From VBDM01 sp049802235 (GTDB lineage Bacteria; Pseudomonadota; Gammaproteobacteria; Burkholderiales; SG8-39), in NCBI GenBank assembly GCA_049802235.1, contig JBARMB010000079.1, positions 25,442-89,441 of the forward strand: a stretch of DNA of 64,000 nt, read 5' to 3'. Both the position numbers and the translations under genes were made by a program. A model generated the notes under the pieces. The model was not told where the DNA came from and made no database searches. It saw nothing but the letters and a program-made list of their open reading frames with translations. Of the stretch, positions 17,750 through 26,548 are shown piece by piece; the stretch's first letter is position 1; each line of letters starts with the position of its first letter.

Positions 17750-18916
17750 TTAGCGAGCCTTCATCATGGTCTGCCGCCGCGCTTCGTACTGCAGCGGTTT
17801 CGACTCGGCCGGGAAGATATCGTCGAAACCGACCTTCAGATTCTTGCCGATCACTTCGACCAAGTCGGCGAGTCGGCCAGCCGATTCAGCGGTTTCCCGA
17901 AGGTGTTGTTTTGGTCTCACAGTCGTATCTCCACTTTCTTTCATGTAGCGCTCATCAACCTCACCGCCATTGTGTTCGTAGACGTGCCGGCGACAAAACA
18001 TTCTGTGCACAAATTCTATGTCTGCATCGGACAGGTGATCGAACAGGTCAACGTCAAACCATGCCTTGAGTTCGGCAGCGCGTGGTTTGATGTTGTGAAA
18101 CAACCGTGTTTCGAGGGCCTCTCGCCGCTGGCGTCGCATTGGGATCTGCGCTAGCCGCTTCGCGAGTTGCCTCGCATAGCTGTCGAACGCCGAAACGATG
18201 TCGCTCAAGGCGCCTTCGTACGACTCGCCAGCGTCGATCCGTGTCCGTGCGCGTGCCAGGTCCGCCTGCAATTCTTCAAGCCCATTATGCGTGCCGCAAA
18301 GAGAGCAGAAGCCGTAGCGGCCGAGGATATCGTTCTGTCCGTTACACGCCGTACACGTAAACTGGTTTTGCTGACGTTGCTCGGCGTAATAGAACTGTGG
18401 CTTCTCCTCGCTCGCTACCGCCGCCGCTACGGCATCCATATCGATCACTGTCTCTCCCACGAAATCGCTTTGAATGACTTCTTCGAATTTCGCACAAACG
18501 GCATGAATGAACTTTCGCTGCGCCACAGTGCGAAAATTATGTGTTCCGGTGCGCAGGCGGCAGTACGGACAGCTCATTGGCCAGAGTGCCGGTGCGCCCC
18601 TGGACCGCCAATATCCTCGGCACCTAGGGCATTCGTGTCCGAACATCCCCTCGCTATCGGAGGCCAGTATGATTTGGAATCCTGGTGGGGCTTGGGCCGG
18701 CTCGTCCGGGGGATCTGCAAGCCCCCCGATCGGCACCGTTGCGATCGGCTCCCCCAAAGGGTTAGCCCACAGCATGAACCACGCTGCCGCGGTTGGCGAT
18801 GAATGCCTCACGCCGAACGACGCGAGACGGTGGCCTCGCTCATCCGTTTTCGTGTCGATCGTGATCTGACCACCGCAATGGGCGATCTCTTGAAATTCTT
18901 TATCGGCTTTGTTCAT
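17750..18916 (-). CDS. Double zinc-ribbon protein with C-terminal HEPN-like domain
   Basis: This is a 388-residue protein of no family I can name. Two zinc ribbons are visible: Cys96/Cys99 with Cys116/Cys119, and Cys188/Cys191 with Cys204/Cys207. The C-terminal third is helical and holds RHVYEH (310-315), followed by NGGEVDERYMKESGD. This is an RX4H motif in the context typical of HEPN domains, many of which are RNases in toxin and defence systems. It is the first gene of a two-gene unit with the STAND NTPase. I infer a nucleic-acid-binding HEPN effector or partner. Zinc-ribbon spacing and the HEPN motif are seen directly; the defence role comes from context. Confidence 0.7.
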   Translation of the reverse strand: MNKADKEFQEIAHCGGQITIDTKTDERGHRLASFGVRHSSPTAAAWFMLWANPLGEPIATVPIGGLADPPDEPAQAPPGFQIILASDSEGMFGHECPRCRGYWRSRGAPALWPMSCPYCRLRTGTHNFRTVAQRKFIHAVCAKFEEVIQSDFVGETVIDMDAVAAAVASEEKPQFYYAEQRQQNQFTCTACNGQNDILGRYGFCSLCGTHNGLEELQADLARARTRIDAGESYEGALSDIVSAFDSYARQLAKRLAQIPMRRQRREALETRLFHNIKPRAAELKAWFDVDLFDHLSDADIEFVHRMFCRRHVYEHNGGEVDERYMKESGDTTVRPKQHLRETAESAGRLADLVEVIGKNLKVGFDDIFPAESKPLQYEARRQTMMKAR

Positions 18917-18928
18917 CTAAGCGCAAGG

Positions 18929-18952
18929 GAACGGCCGGATTCGAGCCCGTTC
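18929..18952. promoter_or_regulatory. Hairpin just upstream of the zinc-ribbon/HEPN start codon
   Basis: GAACGGCC (18929-18936), loop GGATTCGA and GCCCGTTC (18945-18952) pair over eight positions with one mismatch. The hairpin begins 13 bases upstream of the ATG on the minus strand, where no clear Shine-Dalgarno sequence is visible. It could limit translation of the gene or be an operator. Confidence 0.35.
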
Positions 18953-19038
18953 TTCACCGAGGCCTTATGTGAGCTGCGCCCATGTCGAGCGCCGCCGGGC
19001 CGCACGAGATTACACCCAAACGTTGCCGACTCGGAAAG

Positions 19039-20526
19039 CTAAGCTTTCCCCCAACCCCTGGCCCGCTCGAGCGCCCGCTTCCATTCCCCCATCCTCCGCT
19101 CCGCTTCGTCGCGTTTCATCCGCGGCTCGAAGCGTTTCGCCGCTTTCCATTGCTTCGCGATTTGTTCGCGGCTCGACCAGACGCCGGTCGCCAATCCCGC
19201 CAAATAGGCCGCGCCGAGGGCGGTGGTCTCGAGGACCCGCGGCCGCACGACGGGGACGCCGAGCAGATCCGCCTGGAATTGCATCAACAGATCGTTCGCC
19301 GCGGCGCCGCCGTCGACGCGCAGTTCGCTGGAGGCTTTCCCCGAGTCTTTTTCCATGGCGTGGAGCAGTTCCGCCGACTGGAAGGCGATCGACTCCAATG
19401 CCGCGCGCGCGACGTGGCCGGCGTTCGAGCCGCGGGTCAGGCCGACGATGGTCCCGCGCGCGTACGGGTCCCAGTGGGGGGCGCCCAGGCCCGCGAAGCC
19501 CGGGACGAAATACACGCCCCCCGAGTCGCGCACGGAGCGCGCGAGCTTTTCCACGTCCACCGAGCGCTTGATCAGCTTCAAGCCGTCGCGCAGCCACTGC
19601 ACCACCGCCCCGCCGATGAAGACGCTGCCTTCGAGGGCGTACTGCTTCACCCCGGCGTCCGCGGCGCAGGTGGTGACGAGGCCGCTCTTCGATTCGATCG
19701 CTTCCGACCCGGTGTTGAGGAGGAGAAAGCACCCGGTGCCGTAGGTGTTCTTCGCCGATCCCGCCTCGTGGCAGGCCTGGCCGAAGAGCGCCGCCTGCTG
19801 GTCGCCGGCGATCCCCGCGATCGGCACCTCCGCCCCGAGCATCGCCTTCGCGGTTGTGCCGTAGATCTTGGAGGAGGGGAGGACCTGCGGCAGCATCGCG
19901 CGCGGCACGCCGAAGACCGCGAGCAGCTCCTCGTCCCAGTCGCCCGCGTGGATGTCGTAGAGCTGGGTGCGCGAGGCGTTGGAAGAGTCGGTGACGTGGA
20001 GCTTCCCCGCGGAGAGCTTCCACGCGAGCCAGGTGTCGATCGTGCCGAAGAGCACCTCGCCCCGCTCCGCGCGCGCCCGGAGGCCGTGCACGTTCGCGAG
20101 CAGCCATTCGAGCTTGGTCGCCGAGAAATACGGATCGATCACCAGGCCCGTCTTCGCGCGTATCGTCGCGGCGAGGCCTTCCTTCTCCAGCACCTCGCAG
20201 CGGTCGGCGGTGCGCCGGTCCTGCCAGACGATGGCGCGGTGCACCGGGCGCCCCGTGTGCCGGTCCCAGACGACCGCCGTCTCGCGCTGGTTGGTGATGC
20301 CGATCGCGGCGATGCGGTCCGCGCGCAGCCGCGCTTTCGCGAGCGCGCCCCGCGCGCACGCGAGCTGCGTGCGGAAGATCTCCGCGGCGTCGTGCTCGAC
20401 CCAGCCGGGCTCGGGGAAGAACTGGCGGAACTCCTGTTGCGCGGAGGCGCGCGGGACGCCGCGCTCGTCGAACACGATGGCGCGCGAGCTGGTCGTTCCC
20501 TGATCGAGGGCGAGGACGTAGCGCAT
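19039..20526 (-). CDS. glpK: Glycerol kinase
   Basis: This 495-residue FGGY-family kinase phosphorylates glycerol to sn-glycerol 3-phosphate in the cytoplasm. The N-terminus ALDQGTTSSRAIVFDERG and the ATP-binding DGGAAANDLLMQFQADLL segment are typical, and the length is standard. It is divergent from gpsA, with an Fnr-type palindrome in the 118-base gap. No glpF or glpD is nearby. A fragment resembling its first 30 codons occurs at 28757-28856. Confidence 0.96.
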   Translation of the reverse strand: MRYVLALDQGTTSSRAIVFDERGVPRASAQQEFRQFFPEPGWVEHDAAEIFRTQLACARGALAKARLRADRIAAIGITNQRETAVVWDRHTGRPVHRAIVWQDRRTADRCEVLEKEGLAATIRAKTGLVIDPYFSATKLEWLLANVHGLRARAERGEVLFGTIDTWLAWKLSAGKLHVTDSSNASRTQLYDIHAGDWDEELLAVFGVPRAMLPQVLPSSKIYGTTAKAMLGAEVPIAGIAGDQQAALFGQACHEAGSAKNTYGTGCFLLLNTGSEAIESKSGLVTTCAADAGVKQYALEGSVFIGGAVVQWLRDGLKLIKRSVDVEKLARSVRDSGGVYFVPGFAGLGAPHWDPYARGTIVGLTRGSNAGHVARAALESIAFQSAELLHAMEKDSGKASSELRVDGGAAANDLLMQFQADLLGVPVVRPRVLETTALGAAYLAGLATGVWSSREQIAKQWKAAKRFEPRMKRDEAERRMGEWKRALERARGWGKA

Positions 20527-20567
20527 GAAAAATTCTAACAGAGCAGGGCGCCGTCGTTCGCACGCGC

Positions 20568-20581
20568 TTGATTTGAGTCAA
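20568..20581. promoter_or_regulatory. Fnr/Dnr-type palindrome between glpK and gpsA
   Basis: TTGAT-TTGA-GTCAA at 20568-20581 matches the TTGAY-N4-RTCAA pattern. TACGAT at 20604-20609 lies about where the -10 of a class II promoter centred at -41.5 should be, pointing toward gpsA. Confidence 0.55.
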
Positions 20582-20644
20582 ACTGCGGTGCCGGCGGATT
20601 CCATACGATGGTGCGGATCGCCGGCGCGGCGAGGGAGAACATCG

Positions 20645-21649
20645 ATGGCCCGGGTGGGTGTGATCGGCGCAGGAGCTTTCGGAACGGCAATGGCGTGCGT
20701 GATCCGCCGTTCCGGGCACGACACCGTGATCTGGGCGCGAGAGCCGGAGGTCGTGGCGGCGATCAACAGGGATTCGCGGAATCCATTGTTTCTGCCGGAT
20801 GTCCGCACGCTGCCGGGGATCATCGCGACGAACGACCTTGCCGCAGCGGCGGCCAATGCCGATTTCCTGCTGCTCGCGCCGCCCGCGCAGCACATGCGCG
20901 GCGTCACCACGCAGCTGCGCCCGTTCCTCAAGGACGGCACGCCGGTGGTGACCTGCTCGAAAGGCATCGAACAGGGCAGTTGCTCGCTCATGTCGCAGGT
21001 ACTCGCCGAGACGCTGCCCGCGACGCCGCTCGCCGTCCTGTCCGGCCCTTCGTTTGCGGGCGAGATCGCAATCGACCTGCCGACCGGCGTCACGCTCGCG
21101 TGCGCCGACCTTGCCCTTGGCGAGAAGCTTTCCCGCGCGATCGGAACCCACCGCTTCCGCACCTACCTCTCGGACGACGTCGTCGGCGCCCTCGTGGGCG
21201 GCGCGCTCAAGAACGTCCTCGCCATTGCGTGTGGAGTCGCAACCGGCAAGAAGCTCGGCAACAACGCACGCGCGGCGTTGATCGCGCGCGGCCTTGCCGA
21301 GACGGCGCGTCTCGGCCTCGCCATGGGCGCACGGCTGGAGACCTTCATGGGCCTCTCGGGCATCGGAGACCTGGACCTGAGCTGCAACAGCGCGAACTCA
21401 CGCAATACGTCGCTTGGCATCGCGCTCGGCGAAGGCCGCGAGCTGCGCGCCGTGCTCGCCGGGCGCGTGACGGTGCAGGAAGGGGTGCATTCCGCAGAAG
21501 CAGTGGCGGAATTGGCGCGGCGCCACGGCGTAGACATGCCGATTTGCGCCGCCGTGGACCAGGTGCTGAACCACGGGGCCGGTCTGGACGAGGCGATTGC
21601 GAAACTCATCGCCCATCCTTACGGATTCGACCTCGTCCCGGAGCGGTGA
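20645..21649 (+). CDS. gpsA: NAD(P)-dependent glycerol-3-phosphate dehydrogenase
   Basis: GpsA (334 residues) reduces dihydroxyacetone phosphate to sn-glycerol 3-phosphate for phospholipid synthesis. The nucleotide-binding GAGAFGTAMA lies at residues 8-17, the TCSKGIE active-site segment follows, and GALKNVLAIACG is the conserved catalytic-Lys region. An upstream in-frame extension exists, but the ATG at 20645 puts the Rossmann glycines at the usual distance from the N-terminus. With the divergent glpK both genes meet at glycerol 3-phosphate. Confidence 0.95.
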   Translation: MARVGVIGAGAFGTAMACVIRRSGHDTVIWAREPEVVAAINRDSRNPLFLPDVRTLPGIIATNDLAAAAANADFLLLAPPAQHMRGVTTQLRPFLKDGTPVVTCSKGIEQGSCSLMSQVLAETLPATPLAVLSGPSFAGEIAIDLPTGVTLACADLALGEKLSRAIGTHRFRTYLSDDVVGALVGGALKNVLAIACGVATGKKLGNNARAALIARGLAETARLGLAMGARLETFMGLSGIGDLDLSCNSANSRNTSLGIALGEGRELRAVLAGRVTVQEGVHSAEAVAELARRHGVDMPICAAVDQVLNHGAGLDEAIAKLIAHPYGFDLVPER

Positions 21650-21683
21650 TCGGTTTCGCGCCCCCCGGGATTTACGGACGGGT

Positions 21684-21697
21684 TTGATCTGCATCAA
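21684..21697. promoter_or_regulatory. Perfect Fnr/Anr box upstream of the ABC importer operon
   Basis: TTGATCTGCATCAA is an exact TTGAT-N4-ATCAA Fnr consensus. It is centred 77 bases before the ATG at 21768. It implies control by oxygen or nitric-oxide responsive Crp/Fnr proteins, either a canonical Fnr/Anr elsewhere or the regulator at 45230-45844. Only a weak -10 (CACGAT, 21719-21724) is visible. Confidence 0.65.
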
Positions 21698-21767
21698 ACT
21701 GAAGTGCACCGGCGGGGGCACGATGACGGTGCAAGCCGTTTATTCAGGTTCGAGAAAGGGGTACACC

Positions 21768-22886
21768 ATGATTCGCGCTCTGAAGCTGTTCGCGATTGCG
21801 CTGACGACGGTTCTGGCGATGCCGGCCGCCGCCCAGCAGATCGAGGAGGAACTGGCCCTCATCACGCCGGTCGCAAAGACGCTGACCGATCCGACACTGG
21901 CGGAGTTCGTGAAGTACGCGAAGGAAAGATGGAACATCACGGTGAAGACGAGCGCCCTGGCGGCCGGCACGCCGGTGGCCTACGGCCAGATCGTCGAATG
22001 GAAAGGCCGGCCCCAGGTCGATATCTTCTGGGGCGGCGAGAGCGCACTGTTCGACAAGCTCGCCGACCAGAAGCTGCTCGCCACGCTCGATCTTTCCAAG
22101 GCGGTCGTGGATGCGATCCCGGCGAGCATCGGCAAGCCCAAGCCCATTCCCCTCAAGGATCCGAGGGGATTCTGGATCGGCACGGTGCTCGAGCCCTACG
22201 GACTGGTGTATCACCCGCGGCTGCTTGAGCGCCTCGGCGTCCAGCCGCCGAAGGACTGGGACGATCTCCTCAATCCGAAGCTGAAAGGCAACGTCGCGCA
22301 ATGCGCGCCGACGCGGTCCTCGAGCAGCCACGCTACTTACGAGGTGATCCTGCAGCGCGACGGCGACGAAAAAGGCTGGGAATTCCTCAAGCACCTGGGC
22401 GGCAACACCGGCATCTTCACCGCGCGCAGCCGGGACGTGCCGTCGGTAGTGGCGAAGGGCGAGTTCGCCGCCGGCTTCGCGGTGCCGAGCTACATGGCCT
22501 TCGAGGACCGGCTCGCCGGCTTCGACATCAAGTTCGTGGCGCCGAAGACCGCGTGGATCACGCCCGAGCCGATCGCCATCCTCGCGGGGGCCCCGCATCC
22601 CAGGGCGGCGCGCGCTTTCATCGAGTTCATGCTCAGCGAGCGCGGGCAGAAGGTGGCGATGGAGCGCGGCGTGTTCCCGATCACGCCGAAGTACCGTGTA
22701 CAGGGCGCCCCCGGGTCGCCTGCCGAAATGGCGGTCGAGTTCACCGGCGGCATCCGCTCCTACTTCGACATCGATGTCACCAACATCTATGACGACGCCG
22801 TCGCGCAGAAGCGCTACGAGCAGGTGAACGGGCAGTACCGCAAGGACATCGAGTCGGTCGCGGACGAGCTGAAGAAAAAATACTGA
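21768..22886 (+). CDS. ABC transporter periplasmic substrate-binding protein
   Basis: This 372-residue protein of the iron(III)/putrescine/2-aminoethylphosphonate-type binding family has a clear signal peptide (MIRALKLFAIALTTVLAMPA, cleaved after AAAQ). Conserved pieces include DIFWGGESALFD and LEPYGLVYHP. The ATG at 21768 was chosen over one at 21723 because it follows GAAAGGGG and gives a standard signal peptide. It is the first gene of a four-gene operon with an ATPase, a double-domain permease and an HAD phosphatase. The ligand is not known; the downstream phosphatase hints at a phosphorylated compound. Confidence 0.9.
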   Translation: MIRALKLFAIALTTVLAMPAAAQQIEEELALITPVAKTLTDPTLAEFVKYAKERWNITVKTSALAAGTPVAYGQIVEWKGRPQVDIFWGGESALFDKLADQKLLATLDLSKAVVDAIPASIGKPKPIPLKDPRGFWIGTVLEPYGLVYHPRLLERLGVQPPKDWDDLLNPKLKGNVAQCAPTRSSSSHATYEVILQRDGDEKGWEFLKHLGGNTGIFTARSRDVPSVVAKGEFAAGFAVPSYMAFEDRLAGFDIKFVAPKTAWITPEPIAILAGAPHPRAARAFIEFMLSERGQKVAMERGVFPITPKYRVQGAPGSPAEMAVEFTGGIRSYFDIDVTNIYDDAVAQKRYEQVNGQYRKDIESVADELKKKY

Positions 22887-22915
22887 GGCTTCTGCCGCAA
22901 ACCCGGAGCGCGGCG

Positions 22916-23989
22916 ATGCGGATCGCGGTTCGTGATCTCACCAAGCGCTTCGGGCCCCTGGAGGTAGTGAGCCGGGTGAGCTTCTCCATCGAGGAGGGGG
23001 AGCTCTTCACCCTCCTGGGCCCTTCGGGGTGCGGCAAGACGACGCTGCTGCGTCTGATCGCCGGCTTCTATGCCCCCGACGAGGGCGAGGTCCGCTTCGA
23101 CGACCGCAAGGTCAACGACGTGCCGCCGCACGAGCGCGGCATCGGCATGGTGTTCCAGAACTACGCGCTGTGGCCCCACATGACGGTGTTCGACAACGTC
23201 GCCTACGGGCTCAAGCTGCGCCGGCTGGGCCGCGCGGCGATCGCGCAACGGGTCGAAGGCGTCCTCGACAAGGTCCGGCTCGCCGGGCTCGGCGACCGCT
23301 ACCCGGGGCAGCTCTCCGGCGGGCAGCAGCAGCGCGTGGCGCTCGCCCGGGCCCTCGTGCTCAATCCCCAGATCCTGCTGCTCGACGAGCCGCTCTCCAA
23401 CCTCGACGCCAAGATCCGCATCCAGGTGCGCGCCGAGATCAGGAAGCTGCAGAAGGAACTCGGCATCACCACGGTCTACGTGACCCACGACCAGGAAGAG
23501 GCGCTCACGCTCTCGGACCGGATCGCCGTCTTCAATCAGGGCAAGGTGTTCCAGGTCGGGGCGCCCAAGGACCTGTACGAGCGGCCGGCCAACCGCTTCG
23601 TCGCGGATTTCATCGGCATCAACAACCTGATCGAAGGCACGGTGCGCTCGGTCGATGCGGCGCGCGGCTGGCTTACGGCGGAGACCGCGCTCGGCGAGCT
23701 GCGGGCGCTGCTCGGCGAGCGCCTGAGCGCCGGAGACCGCTGCGTGATCTGCATCCGGCCCGAGAACATCGTCCTCGGCAAGGCCGCCGCCGACGGCAAT
23801 TTCTTCAGCGGGAAAATCGCCTTCGCCGCCTATCTGGGCAACACGCTGCGTTACGACGTGGACCTCGGGCAAGGCGTAACGTTCAAGGCGGACATCCGCG
23901 ACCCGTGGCATCACGAGCAGCTCGCCATGGGCAGCGCGGTCGGCCTGGGCTTCCCCGTCGGCAGCACCCTGGCGATCCCGGCGGCCTGA
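22916..23989 (+). CDS. ABC transporter ATP-binding protein (FbpC/PotA-like)
   Basis: This 357-residue ATPase has Walker A GPSGCGKT (about residues 39-46), the ABC signature LSGGQQQRVALARAL, Walker B LLLDEPLSNLDAK, the H-loop THDQEEAL, and a C-terminal TOBE-type domain. It energises import by the neighbouring permease and binding protein. Its stop overlaps the permease start (TGATG), so the two are coupled. Confidence 0.94.
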   Translation: MRIAVRDLTKRFGPLEVVSRVSFSIEEGELFTLLGPSGCGKTTLLRLIAGFYAPDEGEVRFDDRKVNDVPPHERGIGMVFQNYALWPHMTVFDNVAYGLKLRRLGRAAIAQRVEGVLDKVRLAGLGDRYPGQLSGGQQQRVALARALVLNPQILLLDEPLSNLDAKIRIQVRAEIRKLQKELGITTVYVTHDQEEALTLSDRIAVFNQGKVFQVGAPKDLYERPANRFVADFIGINNLIEGTVRSVDAARGWLTAETALGELRALLGERLSAGDRCVICIRPENIVLGKAAADGNFFSGKIAFAAYLGNTLRYDVDLGQGVTFKADIRDPWHHEQLAMGSAVGLGFPVGSTLAIPAA

Positions 23990-25662
23990 TGAAACTGCCA
24001 CGCTCGCCGGCCGCGGCTCTCGGGTTCGCCCTGATCTGGGCGTTCCTGATCGTGTTCGTTTTCTATCCCCTCACGCGGATCTTCTACGACGCCTTCACCA
24101 ACGAGGCCGGGCGGTTCACGCTCGCGAACTTCTACGAGTTCTTTACCGACTCGTACTATCTGCGCTCGTTGTGGAAGTCGCTCGCCCTCGGCGCGGCGGC
24201 GGTGGTCACCACTTCCGTGATCGGGATCGCGGTCGCGTTTCTCATCATCCGCTACGAGTTCCCCTACCGGAACCTGTTTTCCTACCTCACCATGCTGCCG
24301 ATGATCCTGCCGCCGCTGGTCGGCGTGCTCGGCTTCGTCTTCATTCTCGGCCGCGCCGGCACGGTGAACGTGCTGCTGCTGGACTGGTTCGGGCTGCAGC
24401 ACCCGATCAACTTCATGTACGGCGTGCACGGCGTGCTGCTGGTCGAGACGGTGCACCTGTTCCCGATGATGACGCTCAGTGTCCTGGACGCGCTTGCCAA
24501 GGTCGATCCATCGCTCGAGGAGGCGGCGCAGGGCATGGGCGCCAACGGCTGGCGCAGGTTCCGCGACGTGACGCTGCCGCTCACCACCCCCGGCTACATC
24601 TCCGGGGCGCTGCTGGTGTTCATCTGGACCTTCGCCGATTTCATCACGCCGCTCGTCGTCGGCGTGCAGGACCTGCTCGCTCCGCAGGCCTACCTCAACA
24701 TCGTGCAGTTCGTCGACCGGCGCATCTTCCGCATGGGCATCGTGATCTCGGCGCTGCTGGTCCTGCTCGCCATCTTCTTCGTGCTCGCCGCGCGCCAGTA
24801 CGTCGCGATCAAGGATTACAGCTCGCTTGCCTACTCGAAAGTCGAGCGCCGCCGGCTCGGGCCCGTCAAGCGCTGGGTCGCGGTCGGCTTCCTCGCGGCT
24901 CTCCTGTTCGTGTCGCTCATGCCGCAGGTGGGCGTGCTGCTCGCCGCCGTCGGGCGCGGATGGTCGCTCACGCCCTTCCCGGTCCACTACACGCTCGAAT
25001 TCTTCGAGCAAGTGAGCGTCGAGACGCCGAAATTCATCGTCAACTCGCTCGTGTTCTGCGGCATCGCCGTGTTCATGTGCCTCGCGATCGGGGTGCCGAT
25101 GGCGTGGATCATGGGGCGCACCCGCGCGCCCGGGCGCGGCGCGATGGACGCGCTCACCACGCTGATGCTCGCCATCCCCGGGACCGCGGTCGGCATCGCC
25201 TACGTGCGGGCGTTCAACTTCCCGCTGCCGCTCATCGACGTCCCGCTCACCGGCATGTGGATCATCCTGCCGCTCGTGCTCGCCGTGCGCCGGCTGCCCT
25301 ACACCGTGCGCGGCAGCTACTCGTCGCTGCTCCTGGTGCACCAGTCGATGGAGGAGGCCGCCGCCAACGTCGGCGCGACCAGGCTGCGCACCTTCCGCGA
25401 CATCACGGTGCCGCTGGTCTGGAAAGGCATCTTCGTCGGCGGGCTGTTCTCCTTCCTCACCTCGATCCAGGAGGCGTCGTCGACGATATTCCTGACGACC
25501 GGGGGCAACGAGATGATTCCCTTCGGCATCTTCAGCTTCTATATTGCCGGCTCGCAAAGCCAGGCAGCTGCGCTCGGGGTGATCCTCATCGCGGTCTGCG
25601 CCGTGAGCCTGTTCATCCTCAACCGCGTCGCCGGCACGCGGGTCGGCGGCCTGTTCGGGTGA
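23989..25662 (+). CDS. ABC transporter permease, fused double-domain FbpB type
   Basis: This 557-residue protein has two BinPDT-type permease halves in one chain. Each has about six membrane segments and an EAA loop: EEAAQGMGANGWRRFRDVTL in the first half and EEAAANVGATRLRTFRDITV in the second. This layout is known from iron(III) and putative 2-aminoethylphosphonate importers. The ATG overlaps the ATPase stop. It lies in the inner membrane and forms the channel. Confidence 0.93.
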   Translation: MKLPRSPAAALGFALIWAFLIVFVFYPLTRIFYDAFTNEAGRFTLANFYEFFTDSYYLRSLWKSLALGAAAVVTTSVIGIAVAFLIIRYEFPYRNLFSYLTMLPMILPPLVGVLGFVFILGRAGTVNVLLLDWFGLQHPINFMYGVHGVLLVETVHLFPMMTLSVLDALAKVDPSLEEAAQGMGANGWRRFRDVTLPLTTPGYISGALLVFIWTFADFITPLVVGVQDLLAPQAYLNIVQFVDRRIFRMGIVISALLVLLAIFFVLAARQYVAIKDYSSLAYSKVERRRLGPVKRWVAVGFLAALLFVSLMPQVGVLLAAVGRGWSLTPFPVHYTLEFFEQVSVETPKFIVNSLVFCGIAVFMCLAIGVPMAWIMGRTRAPGRGAMDALTTLMLAIPGTAVGIAYVRAFNFPLPLIDVPLTGMWIILPLVLAVRRLPYTVRGSYSSLLLVHQSMEEAAANVGATRLRTFRDITVPLVWKGIFVGGLFSFLTSIQEASSTIFLTTGGNEMIPFGIFSFYIAGSQSQAAALGVILIAVCAVSLFILNRVAGTRVGGLFG

Positions 25663-25663
25663 A

Positions 25664-26443
25664 ATGAAGCCGCTCGCGGAACTCGACGCGCGCGGCGTGA
25701 AGGCCGTGCTGGTCGACATCGATGAAACCCTGACCACGGCGGGCAAGCTGACCGGCGAAGCCTACGCGGCGCTCGAGCGTCTGCATGCGGCGGGCAAGAT
25801 CGTGGTGCCGGTGACCGGGCGCCCCGCCGGATGGTGCGATCACATCGCGCGCATGTGGCCGGTGGACGCGGTGGTCGGCGAAAACGGCGCCTTCTATTTC
25901 TTCTTTTCCGAAGGCAAGCTGCACAAACGTTTCCTCGATGACGCGGCAACCCGCGCGCAACAGCGCGCCCGTCTGGACGGTATTGCCGGACGGATCCTCG
26001 CCGCCGTGCCCGGCTGCGCGCTCGCCGCCGATCAGCCTTACCGCGAAACCGACCTGGCCATCGATTACTGCGAAGACGTGGCGCCACTGCCGCTCGAGGC
26101 CGCGGAGCGAATCGCGATGCTCATGCGACAGGCGGGACTCAACGCCAAGATCAGCTCGATTCACGTCAACGGCTGGTTCGGCGGCCATGACAAGCTCGCG
26201 ACCAGCCGCGTTCTGTTTGCGGAGCGCTTCGGCATTGACCTCGACCGGTCGAACCGCGAGTTCATATTCATCGGCGACTCGCAAAACGACGCTCCGATGT
26301 TCGCCTTCTTCGAGAACTCGGTCGGCGTTGCCAACGTGCGCCGCTTCGCGGGACGGATCGCCGCGCTGCCCCGGTATGTGACCTGCGCGGCCTCCGGCGC
26401 CGGCTTCATCGAGTTTGCAAAGCATCTCCTCGAGGGCGACTGA
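25664..26443 (+). CDS. HAD-superfamily (Cof/HAD-IIB-type) phosphatase
   Basis: This 259-residue hydrolase has HAD motif I DIDETLT (residues 19-25; the first Asp is the nucleophile), motif II VTGRP, a Lys in the C-terminal half and motif IV GDSQNDAPM. A C2-type cap is inferred from the length between motifs. It begins two bases after the permease stop, so it is part of the importer operon and may dephosphorylate the imported substrate. It is not PhnX-like. The substrate is unknown. Confidence 0.85.
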   Translation: MKPLAELDARGVKAVLVDIDETLTTAGKLTGEAYAALERLHAAGKIVVPVTGRPAGWCDHIARMWPVDAVVGENGAFYFFFSEGKLHKRFLDDAATRAQQRARLDGIAGRILAAVPGCALAADQPYRETDLAIDYCEDVAPLPLEAAERIAMLMRQAGLNAKISSIHVNGWFGGHDKLATSRVLFAERFGIDLDRSNREFIFIGDSQNDAPMFAFFENSVGVANVRRFAGRIAALPRYVTCAASGAGFIEFAKHLLEGD

Positions 26444-26548
26444 TCCGGAGCGCGACGAACCGCCACGCTCCTTTCTGCTCGAACGCTTATGGTTCATGAT
26501 TTCGAATCCTGCTGCTATCGCAGCGCTTCCATGCCCGCAGGGTAGACG

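Noticed and set aside
18929..18952. Possible tRNA T-arm (GGATTCGA loop with a stem)
   Set aside because: No acceptor stem, anticodon arm or D-arm is found around it. I keep it only as a hairpin.
21597..21767. Longer N-terminus of the substrate-binding protein (starts at 21597 or 21723)
   Set aside because: These would bury the signal peptide. The ATG at 21768 has a good ribosome-binding site and puts the signal peptide at the N-terminus.
23911..25746. A 611-codon minus-strand frame over the ABC permease
   Set aside because: It is rich in Asp, Glu, His and Arg, as expected for the antisense of a membrane protein, and has no motif. The plus strand encodes a clear permease.
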